A stretch of 64,000 nt of DNA, from contig JAFCMP010000036.1 of assembly GCA_017506865.1 (NCBI GenBank), positions 124,001 to 188,000 on the forward strand. Direction: 5' to 3'. Position 1 is the first letter of the stretch. The number at the start of each line of letters is the position of its first letter. This DNA is from Tribonema minus. Its lineage: Eukaryota; Sar; Xanthophyceae; Tribonematales; Tribonemataceae. Positions 1 to 10,654 of this stretch are shown piece by piece. Both the position numbers and the translations under genes were made by a program. The notes under the pieces were generated by a model, which made no database searches, was not told the origin of the DNA, and was given only the letters and a program-made list of their open reading frames with translations.

Positions 1-1325
1 CCCGTGCGCGCGCGCCAGCTCGAAGGCCTCGTCCGCGCGCTGCGCCATGAGCAGGAACTCGATGGCGCCGCCCCAGTCGCCGGCGGCGGCGCAGTAGCGC
101 GAGACCGTCTCCGCGCCCGCGGCGCTCGCGGTCGCGCGCACGATCGCGAAGGCGCGCTCCGGCTGCGGTGGCGGCGGCGCAGCGGCGCGGCGGCATGGCG
201 GCGAGTATGTGTGAGAGGAGCACGTGCGACGCGCAGCAGCGGGGGGGCGGCGGCGCACACCGGGCGAGCTGCAGTGAGGGTTTGATGAGAGAAGGTTGGT
301 GCTGCTGCAGCGGTTACGGTTTCCGGCAAGCTTGCAATGTTTGCTGGCTGCTGCTGCTGCTGCGTGCAGGCGTCGAGCAAGCCGCACACTCGAAGTGCAG
401 CATGCGCTGCTGCAGCAGGGTGGCTGCTGACAAAGGAGTAGAGGGGGCGTCGCGTGACGAGCTCGCTGGTACCGCGTGCTTCAAACTTTTATCTCGCCAT
501 TACACAAACCAGAGCGGGAGTGCCATGCGCTGCGATGCTCGCCAGAGACGCGCAGTAAAGCGGGGAGGCGAGAGTCACCTGGTCCAGTTGGTCGAGGCAC
601 AGGCGCACGACGGCGTCCATGTCGCGTGCGCGCTCGTGCGCCGCCGCGGCCGCGTCCCACTGGCCCGCCGCCTCGCACGCGCGCGCGTACTGCCCCAGCA
701 GCTTGGGCAGCGTCACCTGCGCGGAACGAGGGAGGAGAGGGGGGAGGAGGCGGGGGGGGGTTGCTGAGGTTAGAACGGGGCCGTTGTGCTTGGCAAAACG
801 TGAATGCTAGGGGAGGAAAGGGGGCATGGGGGGGGTTGAAGGAGGAGCGTTGTGATCGGTGAGATGCGAATGCTCGGCACTGAGCACTGCTGTCCCCATG
901 GCCGCCAGCCTGGCGGCGACTGGCGCCTGACACTGTCCAATTCCGCGATGATGCGCAGAGGGCGGTGATGCGCGGCCATGACTCGACACATAACACGCAG
1001 CGCGGCTGCAGCGCTCAGCGCAGAACAGGCAGGGCCCCCCTCTGCCCGCGCGCAAAACAGGCACCAATATCGCCAAAACACCGAGCAGCAGCGAAGGCCC
1101 CCCCGTCACACTCATGCGCAAGCGGGGGGCGGGGGGGGCGGCGTGCACAGCGCGTCGCACCTTCGGCGCCACCGACGCGGCCTGCGGCATGTTGCGCGCC
1201 GCCAGGTAGATGGCGAGCGCCCTCTCGAAGTGGCCGCTCGCCTCCCACAGCGCCGCCGCCTCCGCGGGCTGGCGCATGTCCTCCAGTATCGCCGCGCACT
1301 CGCGCAGCAGCCGCACGCCGTAGCT

Positions 1326-1381
<56 letters not shown>

Positions 1382-1391
1382 TGCCGCCACT

Positions 1392-1423
<32 letters not shown>

Positions 1424-4400
1424 CGCTGTCTGCTGCTGCCCGCGCCAGCGCGACGCCGCGCCGCACGTCGCCGAGCCGCAGCGTGCAGCGCGCAACACCG
1501 GCGGCGCAGGTGGCGCGCAGCTGCGCGGCGGCGGCAGCGGCGCTGCTGCCAGTGGCGGCGGCGGCGGCGGCGGCGCCGTCGCCGAGGCCCGCGAGCGCCT
1601 GCTGGAACATGCGCAGCGCCGTGTCGCTCTCGCCGCGGAACTCGAGCTGCTGCGCATATGCCGCGCTGATCTGCCTCGTGGCCGCAGAAGAGGGGGGGGG
1701 GGGGGGAGGGCATGGTCAATTGCGCCTGCGCGTCGGCGGCGGCGGCAGCGGCGCGGCAGCGCCTCAGGCGCCAATCTTGCATCAATTGTTGGCATCTGTG
1801 GGCATTGGTCGTTGAGTCGCGTTCGTGGACCAAAGGCGTGCTGGCTCTGGTCATGTTCCCTTACGGTGAGGGCTAGCTTTGAAGGTAGTACTAGATGAGG
1901 CAAGCACACTGCTCAGACACAAGCAGACTTCACACAATAGACAACTCTGACAATCGGGTGGCATCCGCTCGAACACTTCGGGTTATAGTTAGGATCAGGG
2001 CCAGAGTTGGGGTCAGGGCTAGGGGCAGGTCAGGGCCGACCGCAAGTAGTACACCACCACCAACGTTCACACAACGCCAATAGCGCAAGCGTCCGCGCCG
2101 CGCACGCGCCCGCACGCGCATCCGCCCCACTGCACCTCAACAAAAGGTTGCAGTCGACAACAACGACGGCGAACGCACCTCCGGCACCGCGCCCGGCCGC
2201 AGCGCCGTCGCGAGCTTGAGCGCCTGCTCCCAGTGCAGCAGGTCGCGCCGCATGTCGAGCGCTGCCAGCGGGCGCGCGCTGCCCAGCATGAGCTCCTGCG
2301 CGAGGCCGTAGTCGCCGAACAGCGCCGCGACCTCGCCTGCGAGCAGGCGCCGGTCCTCCGCCGCCGCCGCGCGCTCGAGGCCGCGCACCTGCGTTGTGGT
2401 GCGACGCACGTTGATCTTTTGCTGAGCACTGCACACGAAGGTAGGTACGTATGAAGCATGTCACATTGGCGACCGCCGCCACGCGCTCGAGGCCGCGCAC
2501 CTGCATCGTGGTGCGACGCGCATTGGTAATGTCTTGCTGAGCGCCACGCAACACAGGGTAGGCACGTATCATGTGCGCTGCGACTGTCGAGCGGTGCTGC
2601 GCTGCAAGGTAGAAACATGTACACAGCGAGTGCAGACATTGCCGTCGAGCGGGTGACTGTCCTCCGCCGCCGCCGGGCGCTCGAGGCCGCTGCAACGCGG
2701 CGCAACGCACATTGATCTTTTGCTGAGCGCAACGCAACAGGGTGGGCATGTATTGTGTGCGCCGCGATTGCTGAGCAGTGCTGCGCTGCAAGGACTGTAC
2801 ATGTACAAAGCGAGTGGGGACCTTCTCGAAAACACGGGCGCCGCCGATCCTCCGCCACTGTCCTGACCCTGATCCTAATCCTCGCCCTAACCCTACTTTT
2901 TACCCTACGCTCGAAGCCGTGCACCGGCATCACGACAGCGCAACGCGCCTCAATTATGAGCAGCGCTGCGCACCCAGGCACCACTGATGGTATTTGTCCG
3001 CGTCATGCTCAATGCAGCCACAGCGTTCATCGCGCCACAACTGCTGAGCACTGTGCATCAGGGTAGGGCAGGCACACGCGACACCGGTGCAGGGGTCTGT
3101 CTGTGCATCAGCGCCTATGCTGCGCAGCAGCTGCTGCAGTCGCGCCGTTGTCGGGCCGTCGCCGCAAACCAGCGTCGCCAAGTCTTCCGCCAGCCGTGCC
3201 CCCCCCCCCCTCCCCCCCTTCGGTCGCCGCGCCATGCTGAAGGTGAGAGTTAGGTTCAGGTTAACCCTAACCCCTAAGAGGCTGCAGAGCCCCACACAAC
3301 AACAAGCAATGCGGCGCCGAATGCAGTGCCTCAAACCCTATCCCTAACCGTCACCCTAAGGTGTTGAGCGCTGCGCTGTCTCACTACGGGTCCGTTAGGC
3401 TGTCTTGCGAGGAGCGCCGGGGAACATCACATCTGCAGCGTGACGCCGCAATCACTGCGCAGGGCGGCTGAGCAGCTTGCGTGCGCACGCCACCGCTGCT
3501 GCTGCTGCGTGCGCTGCCGCCGCCCTCGATCCCACCGCAGCTGCAGATCACTAAAGCAAGTGCAATCGCACTGCACCCGGGGGTCGCCAATGCGCCGCAT
3601 CTCCGCACCAAACCCGAGGCGCGTTGCATCGACAGCAACATGGGCGTGCAGCAGCAGCGCCGCAGCGGCAGCGGCAGCGCTGCAGCGGCCGCGGCGGCAG
3701 CAGCAGCAGAGGCAGCGACAGCGGCAGCAGCAGGAACAGCGGCAGCGGCAGCGGCAGCGGCAGCGGCAGCGGCAGCGGCGGCACTCACCATGCCGGCGTC
3801 GCCGAGGCGGCGGTACACGCGCGCCGCCGCCTCCACCTCGAGCACCTCCATGGCGCGGTTTGCGAGCGCCAGGAGGTGCTGCCGGTCGCCCAGGCGCGCC
3901 GCCGCCGCCCACGCGTCCTGCAGCCGCAGCAGCGCGAGCGCGCCGCACAGCGCGGCGCGCAGCTCGGCGGCGTCCGCGGCGTCGTCCGCCGCCGCCGCCG
4001 CAGCGCCGCCGCTGCCGCCGCCGCCGCCGCCCACGAGCGTGTTGGCGGCGACGAACGGCGCCGCCGTCGCCGCGGTGAGCGTGCCGTCGGCGAGCTGGCA
4101 CGTGACGACGCCTGCGACGCTCGCGACAGGCGCGTGCCCCGGCGGCAGCGGCCACGGCTCCGGCGCAATCAGCAGCGCGCCGTCGCCGTCGACGCGCGCG
4201 GGGCCCAGCTTGACGGCGGCGGCGCCGCGCAGGCCGCGCGGCGGCGCGGCGTAGCAGTGCAGCGCGGCGCCGTCGGAGACGAGGAAGGCGTCGCGGTCCG
4301 CCTGGTCCCACATGGCGTGCTGCGCGGACGGCGGGAAGGCGGGGACGGCGGTGGTCTCGCCTGGGGGGGAGGGGGGTGAGGGGGGGGGAATGGGGGGTTG

Positions 4401-7400
4401 AGGGGCAGGGGGGGAGGGGGGGTGAGGGTGGGGCACTCGGTGCGAAAGAGACGCCAGGGAGGGAAGAGCAGGAAGGGGGGGAAGGCGATTGTGGTGTCAC
4501 GTGAGAACGGGGCACACTGAGAGAGACGCAAGGGAGGGGAGGGCAGGGGAGGTGGGTAGGTGAGTATGGTATACCCTGTGTGGCACGTGAGAATGGGGCA
4601 CACTGTGCGAGTGAGACGCAAGGGAGAGGAGAGCAGGGGAGGGGGGACGTGGTCGTGTGTTGTAACCTGTGCCTTGTTATTGCAGGCGGCGGGTGCTTCG
4701 GGCTACGGCGTTGCAGCAGCTCATGTCGTCGCCAGCCGTGCATCAACCCAAGCAGCTGGGCATCTGCGGGGGGGAGGGGGGGCGGCGCGCTGATGCACGG
4801 CAGGCCCCCCCCGCCCTCCGCCCTCTGGTGGCATTGGGCACGCGATGACTGGGGCAGCAATGTCTTGTGGGCATGGGTCTTTGAACTGACCTGCGCCAGA
4901 TGTGCTGTATGGGGGGGGGGGGGGAGGGGGATGCATATAGGGGGCAAGGGTAGGGGCTAGGTATGCTATACTGGTGATGGCAGGCATGAGGGGTAGGGTA
5001 TGTATACGGGGGGCAAGGGGCAAGGGTAGGTACGCTACCTGTGGCGGGGCAGTAGATGGTCCCCGCGCCCGCGGCGTCCGCGAGCAGCACGCGCGTGCCC
5101 AGCGCGTTCGGCCAGATGCGGCGCACGGCGTGCGCGTGGCGCAGCGCGGCGCCGCCGAGCAGCGCGCCGCCGTCTGGCAGGTAGAAGAACTCGACGGCGC
5201 CGTCGCGCGTGGCGAAAATCAGCAGCGACGCCGTGAGGGCGACCGCGGTGGCTTCGCCGCGCGCGCCGTCGCCGCGCTCGGGGAACGTTCTGCGGCCGCC
5301 GCCGCCGCCGCCGCCGCTGCCGTTGCCGTTCTTGCTGATGTTGCTGGTGGCGGTGTCGGCGGGGTCGGGTTCGATGACGTGCAGGACGACCTGCGCAGGG
5401 GGGGGGGGGGCGGTAGTTGAGGTATGGAGGAGGTGAAGTTGACGGAAGGAAGTGACGCTCGCCATGAATACCAACGGCTTAAGGGGGACCCAAAAACGGC
5501 GCTGACTCTCTAACCCTAGCTTTTCTTGAACTCCAATGTGTATGCGTGGCGCATCATGCTGTACGTCTCCTCTGACGTCGGCATGACATTGCCCCGCTTG
5601 AAATAACTCAAAATAGAGGCTACGTAAGGTAGGTGCATTACACACACTCCGCCGAAATGTGGCGTCAGCTGCTGCGCCATCGCTGAAGTGAGTGCTGTAT
5701 CGTGTAAAGGTGTGCGCTGGCCCTCGAGTCGCCTTACGCCCATGTCATACGACACACGACACAGCAAGAGCCGCAGCAGCATGCAAACTAATCCGGAAGT
5801 ACTACCTGTCGCGATGGGCGTCGCCCTATCGCTTATTAGCATGTGCTGCGTATCCTTACACGGGCTAATGGAGCGTGCATCACAAGCAACCTCTCCGCGC
5901 GGCGCTCCCGCAGTACAGTCCCCTGCTGAACGGTTCACCTTCTGCAGCTGTGTGTACCGCGACTGTGCCACTGCGGCCATACCTGCCCACAATACAGCCC
6001 CCCCCGCTGAACAGTACCCCCTCTGCATTTGTGTACGTTACTGCACCAAGGCTGTACCTGCCCGCAATACAGCCCCCCCCGCCAATCAGTACACTCTCTG
6101 CATGTGTGTACTTTACTGCACCAAGGCTGTACCTGCCCGCAATACAGCCCCCCCCGCTGAACAGTACACTCTCTGCGCCTGTGTGTACTTTCTTTACTCC
6201 CGCTTGAGGGGCGGAAACCCCATGAAAAATGCGAGATATGCAACTCCTGCGCTCCCATCATTGAGCGTGTGCTCACACGTCTGTGTACTGCGACTGTACT
6301 GCCGCCGCCGCACCTGCGCGCCACACAGCGCCGCCGCGTACTTGTCGTTGAGGCACAGTGCGTCGACGCGGCCGGGGTACTCCTGCTCGCACACGGCGCG
6401 CCCATCGCCGCCGCCGCCGCCGCCGCAGCGGTGGAACGCGGCGCGGTTGTTCATGCCCGCGGCAACGTGCGAGGCGCCCAGCGCGACGAACGAGGGCTCC
6501 ATGGACAGCGTGACGACCAGAGGGCGCGCGGACGCCGTCACTGTCTTGTCTGCTCACAAGGGGGGGGGGGGGTGGGGTAGGTAGGGGAGGAGCGGCCACG
6601 ATGAGAGGAAGTCTGCGGGAGTTTTGGACGCCATTGCTGCCGGTGGCGGCGGTGGCGTTGCCCTGCTCTGCGTGGTGCATTGGATGAACCGCTGCGGTAT
6701 TGGGGCTGGGTGGCGGGTAAGGTGGACGCTTGTGCTGTCAAGGGAGGTCAGAAAGCAGCGAGGGGTGTGAAGGAAGGGGGGGGGTGGGGGGCAGTGCGCC
6801 AACGGCGCCGCTGTGCGGTCCGGTGCATGCAAGGCTCGTGCGTCAGTGATGATGACTTCAAGTAGACATTTCAAGTTGGCTCTCAGAGCTCTACCATCGA
6901 CGACCAGGCATTCGCAATGAGCTCAGGCACAATGACATGTTTGCGCAGACTCTGCACACGCACGTACCGAAAGCCTGCAAGTGCCCGCGGATATCGAGCT
7001 AGCACAGCAGCATGCTCCTGACACATGCGCATACTGAGTGGAGCGCGCATGCGCCCACGGCGCTGCACCGCCGGAGGGCGGACGGCGCGGCGCGCAGCGT
7101 TCGCCAGCCCCCACACGCGCTCTCGTCGCAGCGTCGTCTGTCATTGCGCGGCTCGGCAGGCACGTACATACGGTATCGCCGTGCACTTCTTCACGGCATC
7201 TGCCATCGTCATCACATTTACCATGACACACACACGGCAGCGCGTGACGGCGGCAGCAGCGGCAGCAGCGGCACTTCTCTGCGGCATCTCCCATCGTCAC
7301 CACGCGTACCCTAAACAAGCAGCAGCGTGCAAGGGCGGCAGCAGCGGCGGCAGCGGCGGTGCACCTGTCGCGCACGCCGCGACGTCGACGACCGTCACCT

Positions 7401-10327
7401 CGCGCAGCGAGCTCAGGTACGCGACGCGCGCGCCGCACGCCGCGTGCACCGTCGGCATGCGCGCGAGGTAGTTGAAGACGGCGCCTGCGCGCGTCGCGAC
7501 GGTCAATATCTGCCCGTCCGGGCTCCACGCGACGCTGCAGATGCGCGCGCCGTCGCTCTGGTCGACGGCGACCGCCTCGCCGCGCAGCTCGCGGAAAGTC
7601 GCCATGTCGAGGATCTTGACGCCGCCGTCGCCGGCGATCGCGGCGCGCTTGGTTGCGTCCGAGTACGCCACGCCGAGCAGCCGCCCGGTGTGGAAGCGCC
7701 CGCTGAACTGCTCCTCGCCTGCGGCGGCGGCGGCGGCGGCGGCGGCGCGCAGCGCAGGGGGGGCGGGGCGCGGTGAGGGGGGGGTGCGGCGGCGGCGGCG
7801 GCGGCGCGCGCGCAGCGCAGGGGGGTGGGGGCGGGTTGAGGGGGGTGTGATCGCCGCGCAGTTCAGGGTCCGCTAAGCACTATGCTCACCCCAATCCTGA
7901 CCCTTGCGCTGACCTCAGAGGGGGCGGGGGGGTGGGTGGGGAGGGGCGCGTGGAACGCACGAGATCGCCGTGCAGTACAGGATCCGCTTAGCCCTGATCA
8001 TCACGCCATTCCTAACCCTAGCACTAGCCGTATGCAAGGCCCTGGCCTTATGCGCATCGCCGCCAACGCAGGGTTCACTCAACCTTGACCCTCACACCAA
8101 TTCCAGCCCTGACACAGCTAAGCCTGTAACCCTAACCCTAACCCTAGGGCTCTGGCGTCTTTCACCCCAATTCCAGCCCTGACACAACCTCAGTCTTCAA
8201 CACTGACCCTCACCCTAGGGCTTTGGTGTCAACGCTCACCTATCTCCTTGGCGTGGGTCGAGACGACCACGACGTATCCCTCCGAAAACCCCAGCAGCAC
8301 GAACCCGTCGCCAAACCAGCGGTGGCTCAAAAGGTCCCCGTACTTGGGCAAAAACGCGAGCTCTGTCGGGTTGTCCAGGTCGCTAGGGCTGCACAGCAGC
8401 AGGCTGCGGCCGCCGACGACCGCGCTGATGCAGTTGTCCGCGGGCTGTGCGCCGCCGTCGCCGCCGCCGCCGCCGCCGCCGCCGCTCGCCGCCTGCTTCT
8501 GCACCGCGAACGTCATCTCCGCGGCGGGCGCGTTGAGCTCCGCCTGCGCGAGCGTGTCGCCCGCGTCGTTGCTCAGCGTGAGCGTGCGGTCCTCGGAGGC
8601 GAGCGCGAGCACGCCGCCGCCGCCGCCGCCGCCACCGCCAGCGCCGCCGCCGCCGCCGCGCGACCACGCGCCGCACGTGATGCGGCGCGGGTGCTTGCCG
8701 AGGACGGGCACCTTGCGGCGCGTGCGGCGGTTGTACAGGAGGAGGTTGCCCTTGGCGGTGCCGATGGCGAGCTGCGGGCCGCAGCGCGACCACGCGAGGA
8801 ACGTGGGGTCGCGCAGGCCCGTGTCGAGGCTGAGCACTGCGCGCGCGCCGCGGTCCCAGATGGGCACGACCGCGCTGCCCTCCTGCAGCACCGCGAGGCA
8901 CTCGCCCTCGCAGTCCCACTCGAGCGCGGCGACGCGGCCGCCCGCCGCGGCGAGGTTGATCTCGTCCACGCGCTGCCCATGGCGGTCAAAGATGTGCACG
9001 AGGCCTGCGGCGGGGGGGGGGGAGGGGGAGGGTGAGGGGGAGTGAGCGGGGCGTGTGCGCTGCTGACATGCGCTGTTGTCATGATGATCAGGGCCGTCCG
9101 CTGTCATCTGCAAGGCGAATCAGAATTGTACAGCCACGCAGCGGGGTTGACATTGTCTGCGTGCGCTGGCTGCAACATTCGTGGTGCGCACGCGGTTTGC
9201 GATAAGCGGATTGAGGCGCAAAACGCGTCCGGAGCACCGGCCATTAATGCGAGTATGATGTGTTCGTTACGTCTTACATTCGACACGGTCAAATGGAGCA
9301 TCACTGTTGGCAGCCAGAGGGGCGCGCTGTGTGATCCAGTACCCCTTGCACGCATGACAGGGCCCCGTGAAGAGACCGACCTTGCGCTTGCTGCCAGTGC
9401 AAAAGGCGCAGGGCAGACGTGCACACACCGACTGCGATTCATGATGTGTTTGGGCACGCAGAACGCAGAGAGGTGCACGGCAGCGGGCGCAGGAGTGTGC
9501 TGCTTGCGCGTGGCTTGCGCCTGCAAGCACAAAGAAGCGCGTCAGCGCCATACTGACGTGTTTGATGTCGGCGACCGCACGTGCCTGCAGCTGCCTGCCC
9601 ACAGCAGAGCGCATGCTGGTTGACTGCGTCTCCATTGCAACTTCTCATTGATTACGCTGCCGGCTTTTGTGGTGGCAACACAGCCCTCCACAACGACGGT
9701 TCGTAGGTTTACAAGTGGCGCCGCCTCTCAAGACTACATGTTTTCCAACCAGCACACAGCGCCTGCAAATTGTACACGAAGCACATTGAGCCGCTGTACG
9801 TGTATGTCATCCATTTATCTGATTGTCGGTATCACCGCTGTTGGCGTACTGCTAGCGCGTTTTTTTCCGGGGTAGCGAAAATACAAAATCTACAGGTACA
9901 CTGAAGAATACATCACCTACACATCCCCAACATTCGAGGGTTAAAGCCACGCACAGCACATATTCGCAGTTGCTTAAACCCTCTTGCAGGAATCATAATG
10001 TTCAGCTGATGCAATACTAAATTGCGACGGAAGATGAAGATACTGAGGCGCAACTGCGTTCGATGTGATGTTTCGCACGCCAACTGATCTCTGTTGATGT
10101 CTTCGAGTATGCAGCGCTGCCTCTTGTCAATGAGTCTATGTTGTGACGTTGAAGCTGGTTGCAGGCCATGAAGTTTGCGTCACAAAGCTACTGGCAGACT
10201 TCAGAGCAGCAGCGAGCGACTTACCATTGCGGCCAGCGGTAGCTAGCAGGTTGCCTTCCGGCTGCCATTTGAATATCACTTCGCCCTTGTCATGGTCCCC
10301 CACCCCCACTTTGAAGAGCTTCCTCAT
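1..10327 (-). CDS. WDR19: Intraflagellar transport protein IFT144 (WDR19), N-terminal about two thirds; 3' end outside the window
   Basis: Core subunit of the IFT-A complex, which drives retrograde transport and membrane-protein entry in cilia. Exons on the minus strand: 10327-10225, 9004-8240, 7718-7365, 6540-6314, 5390-5039, 4360-3789, 2388-2179, 1670-1161, 716-579, and 162 to the window edge; phases stay consistent over 1131 codons. The start is the only Met before the conserved N-terminus (MRKLFKVGV), and exon 2 opens with the family motif IFDRHGQ. Exons 2-6 encode the WD40 propellers (PVLGKHPRRITCG, AGMNNRA-type motif). Exons 6-10 encode the TPR-like helices (ARVYRRLGDAGM, ALDMRRDLLHWEQAL, QQLEFRGE, LRECAAILEDM). 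I recalled human WDR19 for comparison and see colinear similarity to roughly residue 900 of about 1340. Oddities: exon 8 carries a Gly/Ser insertion of about 35 residues encoded by a GCC run (1322-1432), and exon 5 has a shorter Gly run. Identification is secure; individual splice sites are inferred. Confidence 0.95.
2465..2950 (-). repeat. Decayed copies of the IFT144 exon 7 acceptor junction inside intron 6
   Basis: The real acceptor of exon 7 lies at 2388/2389 (GCAG before GTGCGCGG). Upstream in the intron, related segments recur near 2480-2520, 2655-2730 and 2900-2950. Each repeats the first codons of exon 7 (gcgctcgaggccg on the plus strand) followed by the same intron sequence (a degenerate gcgcaacgcacattgatc). 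None continues into a full exon. Confidence 0.7.
4430..4645. repeat. Minisatellite in IFT144 intron 5
   Basis: Three degenerate units of about 85-105 bp share gtgagaa(c/t)ggggcacact followed by gagacgcaagggag and purine-rich G tracts (starting near 4433, 4500 and 4586). A decayed copy of the exon 5 donor region is also visible at about 4940-4980, compared with the real boundary near 5039. Confidence 0.6.
5900..6190 (-). repeat. Four tandem units resembling the IFT144 exon 4 donor junction, in intron 4
   Basis: Units of about 65-70 bp share ctgtacctgcccgcaataca followed by a C run, gctgaacagta and ctctctgc. On the gene strand each reads CGGGCAG|GTAC, matching the layout of the true exon 4 donor (GCGCAG|GTGCGG at 6313/6314) and its flanking intron (tgtgtactgcgactgtactg). 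I read them as diverged copies of that junction; relatedness to the exon side is weaker here than in other introns. Confidence 0.5.
7721..8239. repeat. IFT144 intron 2: GC-rich tandem repeats and CCCTAA telomere-type repeats
   Basis: The intron has two copies of a (ggc)n-gcgcagcgcaggggg unit (7721-7840), two copies of a segment beginning gatcgccg(c/t)gcagt (7850-8010), and two copies of a segment ending in ccctagggctt/ctggtgtc (8100-8235). The second of these runs into the exon 2 donor. A short perfect CCCTAA run lies at about 8127-8146. Confidence 0.6.
9005..10224. other. IFT144 intron 1, no recognised feature
   Basis: This 1220-bp intron separates the short first exon from the WD40-encoding exon 2. 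It ends in CCGCAG at 9005-9010 (minus strand). I see no clear tandem copies of its junctions and no coding similarity. Confidence 0.5.
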
Positions 10328-10654
10328 GCTGCACCTCCCTCCAGCTCAGCCCAGCGCCAGTACACGCGAGCAGCGATGTGTCAGGGATCCGGATATCTGT
10401 CTATTGGCTGCACTGCTGTTCTCGTGAGCCCGCACACCACAATGAGCACCTGCCAAGGTAGTGCCAATCTGTTATAACTGCTCAACTTTGCAGTCAGTCG
10501 ACATGCTGTTGGTGGCCACAAAGCCTGGTGCTCCGGCTACTAACCACACTTCTTCAATAAATATTTTTTCCGTTTCACCTGCGAACTTCAAATGTTCAGT
10601 TGAAGTTGAGATCCTGGGATCGCAGAGTGAGGTTTCGAGCACTCAGACGGCGGC
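10328..10654. promoter_or_regulatory. Divergent intergenic region between IFT144 and the reductase gene
   Basis: Only 327 bp separate the start codons of two divergently transcribed genes, so both promoters must lie here or overlap the first exons. The centre is locally AT-richer (ttcaataaatattttttccg, about 10553-10572), unlike its surroundings. I did not find a convincing RFX X-box for the ciliary gene. Confidence 0.55.

Noticed and set aside
2954-3334. A possible extra IFT144 exon (reading LAEDLATLVCGDGPTTARLQ)
   Set aside because: Exon 6 (ending GDAGM) joins directly to exon 7 (VRGLER) in phase and in line with the human protein, leaving no room for it.
3427-4947. A 506-codon minus-strand frame rich in Pro, Arg and Ser
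   Set aside because: It overlaps IFT144 exon 6 in another frame and runs through repetitive intron sequence; no family similarity.
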